A stretch of 64,000 nucleotides of DNA. Origin: Collinsella aerofaciens (GTDB lineage: Bacteria > Actinomycetota > Coriobacteriia > Coriobacteriales > Coriobacteriaceae). The notes beneath the pieces were generated by a model. It was given only the letters and a program-made list of their open reading frames with translations. It searched no databases and was not told the origin of the DNA. Of the stretch, positions 8,944 to 18,293 are shown one piece after another. Location of the stretch: positions 33,580-97,579 of the forward strand of contig NZ_JAHONA010000007.1 of the NCBI RefSeq assembly GCF_019131995.1, read 5' to 3'. The first letter of the stretch is position 1. The number at the start of each line of letters is the position of its first letter. The translations under genes and the position numbers were made by a program.

Positions 8944-9462
8944 TTACGCCTCAACGCGACGATACGTCACGAACTCATAATCGACGCCCTCGTCGCCCTC
9001 GTCGGCGGCAATCGTGGCAACACCGCAACGCCGCGCAATCTCCCACGCGGGATCGGCATCCAGATCGGGAAAGTACGTATCCACGTCATGCACGCAATGG
9101 TTATGCGTAACTTCGGCCTCCACGCAATACGGCAAAAACTGCCGATAGACATCGCCGCCACCGAGCACCCATGCAACAGCCTCATCGGCAACCGCGGCGA
9201 GCGCTTCGTCAATGCTATGCACCACGTCAACGCCCTCGGGGGCAAAGCCCTCGTCGCGCGTGAGCACAATGTTGCGACGATTCTTGAGCGGACGCCCGCC
9301 GGGAAAACTCAGCAGCGTCTTGCGTCCCATAATGACCGGGCAACCTTTGGTGCACGCCACAAAATGACGCATGTCGGCGCGATTGGACACCACCATGTCA
9401 CCCTCGCAACCAATGCCCCAGTCGTCGCACACGGCGACAATGGCAGAAAGCTTACACGTCAT
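8944..9462 (-). CDS. folA: Dihydrofolate reductase
   Basis: Reduces dihydrofolate to tetrahydrofolate with NADPH, regenerating the cofactor consumed by thymidylate synthase. The protein is about 172 residues, within the family range. It opens with LSAIVAVCDDWGIGCEGD, the usual N-terminal substrate-binding strand, followed by VIMGRKTLLSFPGGRPLKNR and WVLGGGDVYRQFLP, the NADPH-binding glycine motif. The frame can begin at a GTG (9471) directly after the thyA stop; the ATG at 9462 is a better start, with AGGTGA upstream inside the thyA end. It is co-transcribed with thyA, the common thyA-folA pairing. Confidence 0.94.
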   Translation of the reverse strand: MTCKLSAIVAVCDDWGIGCEGDMVVSNRADMRHFVACTKGCPVIMGRKTLLSFPGGRPLKNRRNIVLTRDEGFAPEGVDVVHSIDEALAAVADEAVAWVLGGGDVYRQFLPYCVEAEVTHNHCVHDVDTYFPDLDADPAWEIARRCGVATIAADEGDEGVDYEFVTYRRVEA

Positions 9463-9471
9463 GCGCGTCAC

Positions 9472-10320
9472 CTACACCGCAATGGGAATGTTCTTGACCT
9501 GCGGGCCGTGCTCGTAGCCCTCGACGATCAGATCATCGGTCGTAAACGCATAGAAATCGTGCACGTCAGGGTTAAGCGTTACCTTAGGCGCCGCAAACTG
9601 CGGACGCTCGATAAGCTCGCGAACGATATCGACATGACGGTCGTAAATATGGGCATCGGCGATCACGTGCAGCAGCTCGCCGGGAATCATATCGACCGAC
9701 TGCGCAACCATCATCAGCAAAATGGCGTACTGGCACACATTCCAGTTGTTCGCGGCCAAAATATCCTGGCTACGCTGGTTGAGAATCATGTTGAGCGTCG
9801 GCTTGTCGTCCTGCGGGCGCTGCGTCACGTTATACGTCACGCTGTAGGCGCACGGATACAGGTGCATCTCGGACAGGTCGCTAAACACATAGGTGTTGGT
9901 CATGATGCGGCGGCTGTACGGCGTGTGCTTGAGGTCGTACAGCACGCGGTCCATCTGATCAAAGTCACCCTCGGCATAATGGCTCTTCTGCCCAATCTGG
10001 TAGCCGTAGGCTTTGCCGATAGAGCCGGTCTCGTCGGCCCACTCATCCCAAATATGGCTGTTGAGGTCATGCACGTTATTGGACTTCTTCTGATAAATCC
10101 AAAGGATCTCATCCATGGCAGATTTGAGCGCCGTACGACGCAGCGTGAGCGCCGGGAACTCCTCGCGCAGGTCGTAGCGCGCCGTAACTCCAAAGTTTTT
10201 AATGGTATAGGCAGGGGTGCCATCCTCCCACACCGGGCGGACCTTTTGGCCCTCGGTGGTGGTGCCATGGTCCAAGATATCGCGGCACATGGTTACAAAC
10301 TGTTGATCAGCCTTGCTCAT
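9472..10320 (-). CDS. thyA: Thymidylate synthase
   Basis: Converts dUMP to dTMP using methylene-tetrahydrofolate, yielding dihydrofolate for the downstream folA. The 282-residue protein reads MSKADQQFVTM from an ATG at 10320 with a strong CAGGAGGG site. A longer in-frame extension upstream is not part of the gene. Folate- and dUMP-binding blocks are visible (LNQRSQDILAANNWNVCQY). The nucleophile is Cys157 in LYPCAYSV, where alanine follows the Pro-Cys pair in place of the histidine seen in the best-known enzymes. The gene is divergent from the DUF134 gene, and a TACAAT box lies in the upstream gap. Confidence 0.96.
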   Translation of the reverse strand: MSKADQQFVTMCRDILDHGTTTEGQKVRPVWEDGTPAYTIKNFGVTARYDLREEFPALTLRRTALKSAMDEILWIYQKKSNNVHDLNSHIWDEWADETGSIGKAYGYQIGQKSHYAEGDFDQMDRVLYDLKHTPYSRRIMTNTYVFSDLSEMHLYPCAYSVTYNVTQRPQDDKPTLNMILNQRSQDILAANNWNVCQYAILLMMVAQSVDMIPGELLHVIADAHIYDRHVDIVRELIERPQFAAPKVTLNPDVHDFYAFTTDDLIVEGYEHGPQVKNIPIAV

Positions 10321-10407
10321 TGACCCTCCTGTCAGTCGCCTACAAGCGAGATTCATTGTAGCCCAGGCACACGCGGCCCCACAGCCCAAACATAAGCCCT
10401 CATTTTC

Positions 10408-10472
10408 TGACATATGCCAAAAATGCCTTGCTCTGCAGCGCACACGCGTTATTCTATTGTTGACATATGTCA
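10408..10472. promoter_or_regulatory. Paired palindromic operator sites
   Basis: A perfect 12-bp palindrome TGACATATGTCA (10461-10472) lies 15 bases before the DUF134 gene start. A near copy, TGACATATGCCA (10408-10419), lies 53 bases upstream. A possible promoter for the rightward gene, TTGCTC and TATTCT with a 16-base spacer, sits between them at about 10428-10455. The second site would overlap the transcription start. The adjacent gene encodes a helix-turn-helix protein, so autoregulation is plausible. Confidence 0.55.
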
Positions 10473-10486
10473 GATAAGGAGTGCGC

Positions 10487-11251
10487 ATGGCAGGAAGACG
10501 CGAAAAATTGCGCCGTGTTGGGATCATCCCCGAATATCGCGGCTTTACCCCCGACGGCCTTGCCAGCGGAGACGCCATCGACATGACGGTCGACGAGCTC
10601 GAAGTCCTACGCCTATGCGACCTGGAAGGCCTCAATCAGGAGGCAGTCGCGCAGCAGATGGGCATCGCGCGCGCCACGGTGGCGGCAATTAGCAGCCGCG
10701 CGCATCGCAAGGTGGCAAACGCGCTGGTCAACGGACGGGCGATCGTCATCGAAGGCGGTAACATCGCATACTCCCCCATTACCACGACAACGGCCGCATG
10801 GCCAGCAAAGGAGATCGGCACCATGAGGGTGGCAACCACGTACGACAACGGCAACATCTTTATGCACTTTGGCCGCAGCGAGCAGTTCAAGATCTACGAC
10901 ATCCAGGACGGCAAGGTGCTCAACGAACAGGTCGTGGGCACCGGCGGCACCGGCCACGGTGCCCTTGCGGGCCTGCTCGCCAACGGTGGCGTGGACGCGC
11001 TCATCTGCGGCGGCATCGGCGGTGGCGCTATCAACGCGCTTGCCCAAGCCGGCATCACGGTATACGCAGGTGCCCAGGGCAACAGCGACGTTTGCGTCGA
11101 GGCCCTTATCGCCGGCACGCTCGCACAGAACGGCGAGGCCACGTGCGGCTGCCACGGCCATGACCACGACCACGCCCACGAACACGGCGAGTCCTGCAGC
11201 TGCCACGACCATCACGAGCACGAGGGCCACGAGGGCTGCAGCTGCCACTAA
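10487..11251 (+). CDS. DUF134 / NifX-like fusion with metal-binding tail
   Basis: A 254-residue protein with two recognisable parts and a tail. Residues 1 to about 95 are a DUF134 helix-turn-helix domain (REKLRRVGIIPEYRGFTP, then ATVAAISSRAHRKVANAL). Residues about 108-215 resemble the dinitrogenase iron-molybdenum cofactor family (MRVATTYDNGNIFMHFG, ICGGIGGGAINAL), which binds Fe-S or metal cofactor precursors. The last 35 or so residues are a histidine/cysteine-rich tail (CGCHGHDHDHAHEHG and further). The ATG at 10487 has AAGGAG five bases upstream; the frame extends to a GTG at 10481 without better support. No nitrogenase genes are nearby, so a redox or metal-sensing role is more likely than nitrogen fixation. 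Confidence 0.85.
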   Translation: MAGRREKLRRVGIIPEYRGFTPDGLASGDAIDMTVDELEVLRLCDLEGLNQEAVAQQMGIARATVAAISSRAHRKVANALVNGRAIVIEGGNIAYSPITTTTAAWPAKEIGTMRVATTYDNGNIFMHFGRSEQFKIYDIQDGKVLNEQVVGTGGTGHGALAGLLANGGVDALICGGIGGGAINALAQAGITVYAGAQGNSDVCVEALIAGTLAQNGEATCGCHGHDHDHAHEHGESCSCHDHHEHEGHEGCSCH

Positions 11252-11314
11252 CGGCACGACACCGCGAGCTCGGGGCGCGACGCCGAACTCAACCCAACAA
11301 TCAAAGCCAACAAC

Positions 11315-11346
11315 AAAGGCCACCCGGTAGCTTCCGAGTGGCCTTT
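11315..11346. terminator. Bidirectional terminator
   Basis: A stem AAAGGCCAC/GTGGCCTTT (11315-11323 with 11338-11346) carries inner CGG/CCG pairing. It lies between the rightward DUF134 gene and the leftward ffh and can serve both. Confidence 0.8.
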
Positions 11347-11371
11347 GCCATATCAAGCTGGAATTACAGCC

Positions 11372-12847
11372 CTATTTCTTATTACGCATCTGCGCTTCCA
11401 TCTGGCGCAGCAGCTCCATATCGGACTTAGGACCGCCCGTACCCAGGCCGCCCATGCCGCCCAGACCCATAGCGTCCAGGCCAGGGATATTGGGCATGCG
11501 CATCTTCTTGCCCTTCTTACCCTTTTTGCCCTTCTTGCCGCCGGCCTGTGCCTGATTGGCCATCGTGCGCATGCGGCCCATCATCTTATTCATCTCGCCC
11601 CACTGCTTCATAAGGCTGTTGACCTCGGTGGGGGTTACGCCGGCGCCCTTGGCGATACGCGCGCGGCGCTGGCCGTTGATGATGGAGGGACGCAGGCGCT
11701 CCTCCTTGGTCATCGACATGATGATGGCCTCGTTCTTATCGAAGATGCCCTCGTCCAGGTTGCCGCCCATCTGGTTGAGCGCGCGCTGGCCACCGGGAAG
11801 CATGCCCAGGATACCCTTCATGCCGCCCATCTTTTTGACGGCTTTCATCTGGTCGAGCATATCGTTCATGGTGAAGCCCTCGCGCAGCATACGCTCGGCA
11901 GCCTCAAGCTGCTCTGCATCGGCTGCCTCCTGGGCCTTCTCGATAATGCCGACAACATCGCCCATGCCCAGAATGCGCTTGGCCATGCGATCGGGATAGA
12001 ACGGCTCAAGCGAATCGGGTTTCTCGCCCATGCTCACAAACTTGATGGGCTTACCGGTCACCTGACGCACCGAAAGTGCGCCGCCGCCACGGGCATCGCC
12101 GTCGAGCTTGGAGATGATCACACCGTCAAAGTCGGTGCGATCGGCGAAGGTCGAGACGACGTTGACGATGTCCTGGCCGGTCATGGCGTCGACGACCATC
12201 AGCACCTGGTCGGGCTTGACAGCCTTCTTGATGTCGACGGCCTCCTGCATCATCTGCTCGTCGATCTGAAGACGACCGGCGGTATCGACGATGACCACGT
12301 CACGCAGGTGATCGACGGCCTCTTGGATGGCGCCCTTGGCAATATCGACCGGGTGCGCTCCGTCACCGCGGAAGACCGGCACGCCGATCTCGCCACCGAG
12401 CGTGGCCAGCTGGTCGGCAGCGGCGGGACGGTAGACGTCGCACGCGGCGAGCAACGGCGAACGGCCCTGCTTCTTGAGCAGGTAGGCCAGCTTTACGGCC
12501 GCCGTGGTCTTACCGGAGCCCTGCAAGCCCACGAGCATGATGACATTGGGAATGCGGTTGCTAAAGACGAGTTTGCTCTCGGTTGAGCCGAGCATCTCGG
12601 TGAGCTCGTCGAGCACGATCTTGACGACGTTTTGCGCCGGCGACAGCGACTCCATGACCTCGGCGGTCATGCAGCGCTCCTTGGTCTTGGCGACGAACTC
12701 CTTGACGACCTTAAAGTTAACGTCGGCCTCGAGCAGGGCCATGCGAATATCGCGCATGGCCGAAGTAATATCGGCCTCGGTCAGCTTACCCTTGCCGCGC
12801 AGGCGGTCAAATGTGTCGTTGAGGCGATCGCTCAGGGAATCAAACAC
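11372..12847 (-). CDS. ffh: Signal recognition particle protein Ffh
   Basis: GTPase subunit of the signal recognition particle, which binds 4.5S/6S RNA and delivers nascent membrane proteins to FtsY. At 491 residues it shows the N domain, the NG GTPase with P-loop GLQGSGKT (107-114), DTAGR and TKLDGDARGG, and a methionine-rich M domain. The C-terminus ends in a lysine-rich stretch and a glycine/methionine-rich tail. The GTG start at 12847 has AAGGAG six bases upstream. It follows ftsY after a ten-base gap, the last gene of the smc-ftsY-ffh run. Confidence 0.98.
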   Translation of the reverse strand: MFDSLSDRLNDTFDRLRGKGKLTEADITSAMRDIRMALLEADVNFKVVKEFVAKTKERCMTAEVMESLSPAQNVVKIVLDELTEMLGSTESKLVFSNRIPNVIMLVGLQGSGKTTAAVKLAYLLKKQGRSPLLAACDVYRPAAADQLATLGGEIGVPVFRGDGAHPVDIAKGAIQEAVDHLRDVVIVDTAGRLQIDEQMMQEAVDIKKAVKPDQVLMVVDAMTGQDIVNVVSTFADRTDFDGVIISKLDGDARGGGALSVRQVTGKPIKFVSMGEKPDSLEPFYPDRMAKRILGMGDVVGIIEKAQEAADAEQLEAAERMLREGFTMNDMLDQMKAVKKMGGMKGILGMLPGGQRALNQMGGNLDEGIFDKNEAIIMSMTKEERLRPSIINGQRRARIAKGAGVTPTEVNSLMKQWGEMNKMMGRMRTMANQAQAGGKKGKKGKKGKKMRMPNIPGLDAMGLGGMGGLGTGGPKSDMELLRQMEAQMRNKK

Positions 12848-12857
12848 TGGTTACTCC

Positions 12858-13775
12858 TTAGTTGGACTCGCCCACCAGGGCGCGGCAGAAATCTTTGGCG
12901 TTAAACTCCTGCAGGTCATCGACCTGCTCGCCCACGCCGATGCGCAGGATCGGGAGCTTGAGCTTCTCGGCCACGGCCATGGCGATACCGCCCTTAGCCG
13001 TGCCGTCGAGCTTAGTCATGATAATACCGTCCAGGCCCAGCGCCTCGTTAAACTCGAGAGCCTGGTTCAGACCGTTCTGACCCGTAGCGGCATCGATCAC
13101 AAGCACGACCGAGACAGGCATGGGACCGGCGGCCATATTGGCGGCGCGCTTACGGGTCACATTGACCACCTTGGCGAGCTCGCGCATGAGCTCGGGACTC
13201 GTGTGCAGACGACCGGCGGTATCGATGAGCACCAGGTCGCTGCCGCGCTTATCGGCCTCGTCGAGCACGTCATAGCACACGCTCGCAGGATCGGAGCCGC
13301 GGTCACGCTTGATAACCGGTACGCCGGCACGCTGACCCCACACATCGAGCTGCTCGATAGCGGCGGCGCGGAAGGTGTCGGCCGAACCGATCACCACGTT
13401 CTTGCCGCGGGCGGCCATGGCGCTCGCAATCTTGCCGACCGTAGTGGTCTTGCCGGCGCCGTTGATACCGACAAACAGCACGCAGCTCGGCGTATCGGAA
13501 AACGGGTCGCGCTCAACAGGCACAAAATGGCCCTCGAGCTGCTCGGCCAGGGCGCGACGAAGCTGCGGGGCGGTCTTGAGGTTCTTCTTGGCGGCGGCGT
13601 CACGCAGGTCATCGGAGACCTGAATGGCGACCTCGGCGCCCATGTCACCCATGACGAGGGTGTCCTCAAGATCCTCCCAAAAATCCTCGTCGACCTCACC
13701 GCCAAAGTAGAAGACCTCGTTGAGGGCCTCGCGGCTGCGCTCAAGTCCGCGCGAGAGTGCGTCAAAGAATCCCAT
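12858..13775 (-). CDS. ftsY: SRP receptor FtsY
   Basis: GTPase receptor that docks the Ffh-ribosome complex at the membrane. The 305-residue protein has only a short N-terminal region (MGFFDALSRGLERSREAL), without the long acidic A domain of enterobacteria. The NG domain carries GINGAGKT (103-110), DTAGRLHT and TKLDGTAKGG. Its ATG overlaps the smc stop codon (TAATG), indicating translational coupling, and ffh follows ten bases downstream, so both SRP components are co-expressed. Confidence 0.97.
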   Translation of the reverse strand: MGFFDALSRGLERSREALNEVFYFGGEVDEDFWEDLEDTLVMGDMGAEVAIQVSDDLRDAAAKKNLKTAPQLRRALAEQLEGHFVPVERDPFSDTPSCVLFVGINGAGKTTTVGKIASAMAARGKNVVIGSADTFRAAAIEQLDVWGQRAGVPVIKRDRGSDPASVCYDVLDEADKRGSDLVLIDTAGRLHTSPELMRELAKVVNVTRKRAANMAAGPMPVSVVLVIDAATGQNGLNQALEFNEALGLDGIIMTKLDGTAKGGIAMAVAEKLKLPILRIGVGEQVDDLQEFNAKDFCRALVGESN

Positions 13776-16700
13776 TATGCATTCACGACCTTTCCGGTTT
13801 CGCGATCGAGTTTTTGCGAGACGACGCGACTGACGCCGTCGGCTTGCATCGAGACGCCATAGAGGACGTCAGCGTCCTCCATAGTACGGCGCTGATGCGA
13901 GATTACCAAGAGCTGCGTATCGGAACGCAGCACATCGAGGGCGCCGATGAGCTTGGACAGGTTGGCGTCGTCGAGTGCCGCCTCGACCTCGTCCAGCACA
14001 TAGAACGGCACCGTACGCGTGCGATACACGGCAAAGAGCACGGCGAGCGCCGTCAGGCTCTTCTCGCCGCCCGACATGAGCATCATCTTGGTGATGCGCT
14101 TGCCGCGCGGCTGCGCCACGACCTCGATACCCGTCTCGGCAGGATGCTCGGGATCGGTCATCTCCAGATGAGCCTGACCGCCCGGGAAGAGCATGGCGAA
14201 GATCTCGCGGAAATTCGCATCAACCTTCTCAAACGTCACCAGGAACGCCTTGCGCATCTTGCGGTCGATCGCCACGGTGATCTTGGTGAGCGCCTTGCGC
14301 GCGCTCTCCAGATCGGCCAGTTGCTCCTCGATGTAATCGGCGCGGCGCTTGAGCTGCTCGTACTCCTCCATGGCAACCTGGTTCACGGGGCCCAGATTGT
14401 TGATTTGGCGCACGAGTTGGTTGAGCTCGCGCTCGGCAGCGTCGCGATCGGTGGGCGCCGGCAGCATGAGCGCTTCCTCGAGCACCGTAGTGCCATCAGC
14501 GGTGATGGCCTTGATGGCAGCCTCGACCTGCACCTCGAGCTTGCCGCGTGCGACCTTGAACTCGTTTTGCGTCGCCGTGGCAGCATCGACCCGCTCCTTG
14601 GCGCGGGCGACCTCGGTCTTGGCGTCCTCGATGGTCTTCTTTAGCGAAGCCGAGTCCGCCTCCTCAAGCGTTGCCTGATCGCGCAAGCGCGCAGCCCAGT
14701 CCGAGGCGCGCTCCAACAGGGCAGAATAGCGCTCGTGCATGGGATCGACGCGAAGGCGCAGCAGCTCAAGCGAGCGCGAGGCCTGGCGTGTTCCGCGGAT
14801 ACGGCGGTCGATGCCTTCCAGGCGATGCTCAAGATCGGGCACGCGGCCCTTCAGCGAACGCAGGCGCTCGCTCGTCTGGGCCAGGCGGACCTTAGCATCG
14901 GCGAGCTTGCCGGCTGCCTCGGAATCATCACGGCGCACGCGATCGAGCTCATCATTGGCCTCGGCAATCTGCAAGCCCAGATCGCTCGCTTGCGCACGAG
15001 CCTCGTCACGCGAACGGGTAAGTTCATCCACGCGCGGACGTGCAGCACGAACGGCCTCGGCAGCCTGCTCGCGGCGCTTGGAAATACGCACGCGCTCGAC
15101 CTCGGCGTTGTTGGCACTCTGCTCCAGGCGGCCGATCTCGGACAGCAGGGAGCGACGCTCGCCCTCAAGGCGGGCAATCTCGCCGGCAGCATCGCCCTCG
15201 GCAGCACGGGCCTCCTCAACGGCCGCATTGGCCTCGACGACCTGATCAGAAACATGCTCAAACGCGGCAGTAAGATCGGGCTCCAGGCCCTCCAGCTCGC
15301 GGATACGACGCTTGCGCTCCAGGGCGCCCGAAGCCTCGCCGGCATCAAGCCCCACGCGAACCAGGCCGCCGCAGGCAACGCGAGCGCCATCGGGAGTCAC
15401 ATAGGTCACGCCATCAACGACCGGCGCGGACAGCGCGGCAGCCAAGTCATCGACCACGTAATAGTCGCCGAGCAATGCCTCGACGACCGGACCGTAGCCC
15501 GCACGCACGGACAGACGATCAACAAGACGGGTACCGGCGGCACCCTCGGCAGCCGCAGAGCCGCTCACGCTGCGCGCCACCAGCAGCGCCTCGCCCGAGG
15601 CCTTCTTCTGGTCCAGCGCAGCGCGACCGGCGCGCTCAAGTGCGGCAGCGTTATCGAACAACAGGGCATCGATATCGCCGGCGAGCAGCTGCTCAACCAG
15701 GCCCTCAAGCTCACGAGGTGCCTCGAGCACATCGCCCAGACGACCCGAGACATCGTCGCCCAGCGCGCCCACCAGACGGCTTACGAGCGGCGAGCTGTCG
15801 GCCATGCGAGCATCAAGCTTCTTTTGGCTGGCAAGCTCCGAGCGCACCTCGGACAGCTTGTTGCGTGCCTCGCCTTCGCGGGCACGCAGGTCCTTGAGGG
15901 CAGCGCGCGCCGTCTCGGTGGCCTCGCGTGCATCGCTCTGGGCCTGACGGGCCGCCTCAAGCGCACTCTCAAGCTCCTCGACACGGTTGCGGCGGCTATC
16001 AAGCGATGCCGTGACCTCCTCGAGCTGCTCATCGATCTGCTCCAGGCGCGAGGCATACATGTTGTCTTCGACCTCGGCATTGGAAAGCGAATCCTTTATC
16101 TTAGCGAGCTCGAGCGCAGCATTATCGGCAACGCGCTGCACATCGCGCTGCTCGCGCGTAAGCTGCGAAATCTGCGCATCAAGCGCCACGCGGCGCTCGT
16201 GAAGCTCGGCGGCGGCAGGGCCGGCGGCGTCGACGTCGTCCTGGGCCTGCATGTGCGCACCGGTCACTTCCTCGAGCTGGGCACGCGCATCCTCGAGCTC
16301 CTCGACCACGCGCCGGCGCTGATGCTCGGAGCTCGAGATCTGGCCGCGCATGTCGGACAGGCGCGACACCATGTTGTGGCCCTTTTCCTCGAGCAGGCGC
16401 ATGTCGGAGTTAATGCGACCGACCACATCTTGCATATGGCGGCGTTGCTCGCCCAAGTCGCCCACAAACAGGCCCTTTTCCTCGAGCATGACCTGGAGCT
16501 TCTCGAGCTCGCGCTCTTTCTCACCCAGGCGGTACTGCGCGAGCTCAAGCTCGGCAGCGCCCTCCTTGGAGCGGCTCTCCAGGTCGTTCCACTGCGACTG
16601 CAGCGAACGAAGCTCATCGACGGCCAGCATCTGCGTAAGCTCGTTCGCGCGCGAGGACAGCTCTTTGTACTTGCGCGCGCGATCGACCTGACGCTCCAGC

Positions 16701-17311
16701 GGTCGCAGCTGACGGGCGATTTCCTTGTTGATATCGCGGGCACGGGTCAGGTGCTCGTCCATCGACTTAATCTTTTTGAGCGCACGCTCCTTGCGACGCT
16801 TGTGCTTGGAGATGCCGGCAGCCTCCTCGATCAGGGCGCGGCGCTCCTCGGGGCGGCTCTGCAAAATGGCATCGAGCTTGCCCTGGCTGATGATGGAGTG
16901 CGTATCCTTGCCCAGTCCCGAATCGTGCAAGATGTCCTGGATGTCCATCAGGCGGCACGGGCTCGAGTTGATGAGGTACTCGCTTTCGCCCGAGCGATAC
17001 ATACGACGGGTGATGGCGACCTCATCAAAGTCGACGGGCAGCATATGGTCCGAGTTATCGAGCACCAACGTGACCTCGGCAACACCCACCGGCTTGCGCG
17101 CCGACGAGCCCGAGAAGATGACGTCCTCCATAGCCTGGCCGCGCAGCTGCTTGGCGCTCTGCTCGCCCAGGACCCACAGAATCGAGTCGGAGATGTTCGA
17201 TTTTCCCGAGCCATTGGGACCGACGATGACGGTCAGGCCCGGCTCAAACGTCATGTGGGCGCGGTCGGCAAACGACTTGAACCCTTTGAGCGTGAGGGAC
17301 TTGAGATACAC
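13775..17311 (-). CDS. smc: Chromosome partition protein SMC
   Basis: ATPase that compacts and segregates the nucleoid together with ScpA and ScpB. The 1178-residue length is typical. The N-terminal head has Walker A GPNGSGKS (31-38), followed by a long coiled coil, a hinge around residues 500-660, a second coiled coil, and the C-terminal head with the ABC signature LMSGGEKSLTALA and Walker B FYVLDEVEAALDD. The GTG start at 17311 follows GCGAGGAACC. It lies between rnc and ftsY with ten-base and overlapping junctions. The large open frames on the other strand are shadows produced by the GC-rich codon usage. Confidence 0.98.
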   Translation of the reverse strand: MYLKSLTLKGFKSFADRAHMTFEPGLTVIVGPNGSGKSNISDSILWVLGEQSAKQLRGQAMEDVIFSGSSARKPVGVAEVTLVLDNSDHMLPVDFDEVAITRRMYRSGESEYLINSSPCRLMDIQDILHDSGLGKDTHSIISQGKLDAILQSRPEERRALIEEAAGISKHKRRKERALKKIKSMDEHLTRARDINKEIARQLRPLERQVDRARKYKELSSRANELTQMLAVDELRSLQSQWNDLESRSKEGAAELELAQYRLGEKERELEKLQVMLEEKGLFVGDLGEQRRHMQDVVGRINSDMRLLEEKGHNMVSRLSDMRGQISSSEHQRRRVVEELEDARAQLEEVTGAHMQAQDDVDAAGPAAAELHERRVALDAQISQLTREQRDVQRVADNAALELAKIKDSLSNAEVEDNMYASRLEQIDEQLEEVTASLDSRRNRVEELESALEAARQAQSDAREATETARAALKDLRAREGEARNKLSEVRSELASQKKLDARMADSSPLVSRLVGALGDDVSGRLGDVLEAPRELEGLVEQLLAGDIDALLFDNAAALERAGRAALDQKKASGEALLVARSVSGSAAAEGAAGTRLVDRLSVRAGYGPVVEALLGDYYVVDDLAAALSAPVVDGVTYVTPDGARVACGGLVRVGLDAGEASGALERKRRIRELEGLEPDLTAAFEHVSDQVVEANAAVEEARAAEGDAAGEIARLEGERRSLLSEIGRLEQSANNAEVERVRISKRREQAAEAVRAARPRVDELTRSRDEARAQASDLGLQIAEANDELDRVRRDDSEAAGKLADAKVRLAQTSERLRSLKGRVPDLEHRLEGIDRRIRGTRQASRSLELLRLRVDPMHERYSALLERASDWAARLRDQATLEEADSASLKKTIEDAKTEVARAKERVDAATATQNEFKVARGKLEVQVEAAIKAITADGTTVLEEALMLPAPTDRDAAERELNQLVRQINNLGPVNQVAMEEYEQLKRRADYIEEQLADLESARKALTKITVAIDRKMRKAFLVTFEKVDANFREIFAMLFPGGQAHLEMTDPEHPAETGIEVVAQPRGKRITKMMLMSGGEKSLTALAVLFAVYRTRTVPFYVLDEVEAALDDANLSKLIGALDVLRSDTQLLVISHQRRTMEDADVLYGVSMQADGVSRVVSQKLDRETGKVVNA

Positions 17312-17321
17312 GGTTCCTCGC

Positions 17322-18047
17322 TTAAACAGGCTTCTTGTTGAGAATCACGCCGTTGGTGGTGTAGCCCATGCGGTCGAGTGCCTCGAGCGCAGCGGCCCCC
17401 TCGGCCTCCTTCTTGGAGGAACCGGTGCCGCGGCCCTGGCGAATACCGTCGATGAGCACCACAGCGGTAAAGGTGGGCGCATGCGCGGGGCCCTCGGAAC
17501 CGACCAGCTTATACGCGGGAGGCTCGTGGCCGTCGGCCTGCACGCACTCCTGCAAAAACGACTTGGGGTTCGCGGGGTGCTCGGCACGCTCGGAGGCCAG
17601 GTGCGGCTTAAGCGTGCGGTGGATGAACTCCGCCGCCGCATCCCAGCCGGCATCCAGGTACAGGGCGCCCACGAGCGACTCGTAGACGTTCTCGAGCGCC
17701 GAGTGCAGACCGCGCGCGCCCGTGCCGGTCTCGGAGGCACCAAAGATGATGATGTCGTCGATGCCCAGCTCATGGGACACCTCGGACAGCGTGGCGCCCG
17801 AGACGAGCGACACCTTCAGGCGCGTAAGCTTGCCCTCGTCAAACTCCGGATAGGACTCAAAGAGTGAGCGGGCAACCACGGCGCCCAAAATGGAATCGCC
17901 CAAAAACTCAAGGCGCTCATAACTCGCCGAGACGGGCTGACCTTCCACGGCAGAAGGGTGCGTGAGCGCCGCGCGCAGCAGCACCTTGTTATTGAACTCG
18001 TGGCCCAGGATTTCCTGGGCGCGTGCAAGTCGTTCAGATAATGCCAA
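17322..18047 (-). CDS. rnc: Ribonuclease III
   Basis: Double-strand-specific endoribonuclease that matures rRNA and other structured RNAs. The 241-residue protein has the catalytic signature ERLEFLGDSILG (about residues 43-54), a second acidic cluster ENVYESLVGALYLD, and a C-terminal double-stranded-RNA-binding domain (PKSFLQECVQ to EAEGAAALEAL). The start is a TTG at 18047. Its ribosome-binding site AAGGAGG is embedded in the last codons of acpP eight bases upstream, so translation is probably coupled to acpP. Confidence 0.97.
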   Translation of the reverse strand: MALSERLARAQEILGHEFNNKVLLRAALTHPSAVEGQPVSASYERLEFLGDSILGAVVARSLFESYPEFDEGKLTRLKVSLVSGATLSEVSHELGIDDIIIFGASETGTGARGLHSALENVYESLVGALYLDAGWDAAAEFIHRTLKPHLASERAEHPANPKSFLQECVQADGHEPPAYKLVGSEGPAHAPTFTAVVLIDGIRQGRGTGSSKKEAEGAAALEALDRMGYTTNGVILNKKPV

Positions 18048-18050
18048 GAC

Positions 18051-18293
18051 TTAGGCCTCCTTGGCGTTTTCAATAGCGTCGACAGCGTCGGCGACAGAGT
18101 TGAGCGACAGCAGGGTCTCGTCATCGATCTCGAGGTCGAACTCGTCCTCGATGGCCGTCACCAGCTGCAGACGCTCGAGCGAATCGGCATCGAGATCGTC
18201 AAAGGTAGTCTCGTCGCTAATGTCGGCGACATCGACGCCCAGAACGTCAGCGGCGACTTCGGCGATCTTATCGAAGATTTCGGAGCGGTCCAT
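18051..18293 (-). CDS. acpP: Acyl carrier protein
   Basis: Small acidic carrier of growing fatty acyl chains. The 80-residue protein is the right size, strongly acidic, and has the phosphopantetheine attachment serine in DADSLERLQLV (DSL motif, around residue 38). It is downstream of plsX, which uses acyl-ACP, and upstream of rnc. The 124-base gap from plsX contains TAGAAT, so a separate acpP promoter is possible in addition to read-through. Confidence 0.97.
   Translation of the reverse strand: MDRSEIFDKIAEVAADVLGVDVADISDETTFDDLDADSLERLQLVTAIEDEFDLEIDDETLLSLNSVADAVDAIENAKEA

Noticed and set aside
10321..10635. N-terminal extension of ThyA by about 105 residues
   Set aside because: The extension reads through the divergent promoter region, and the ATG at 10320 has a strong CAGGAGGG site and the normal family N-terminus.
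14735..17341. 868-codon open frame opposite smc
   Set aside because: A shadow of smc; composition is that of an antisense reading of coiled-coil codons, with no recognisable domain.
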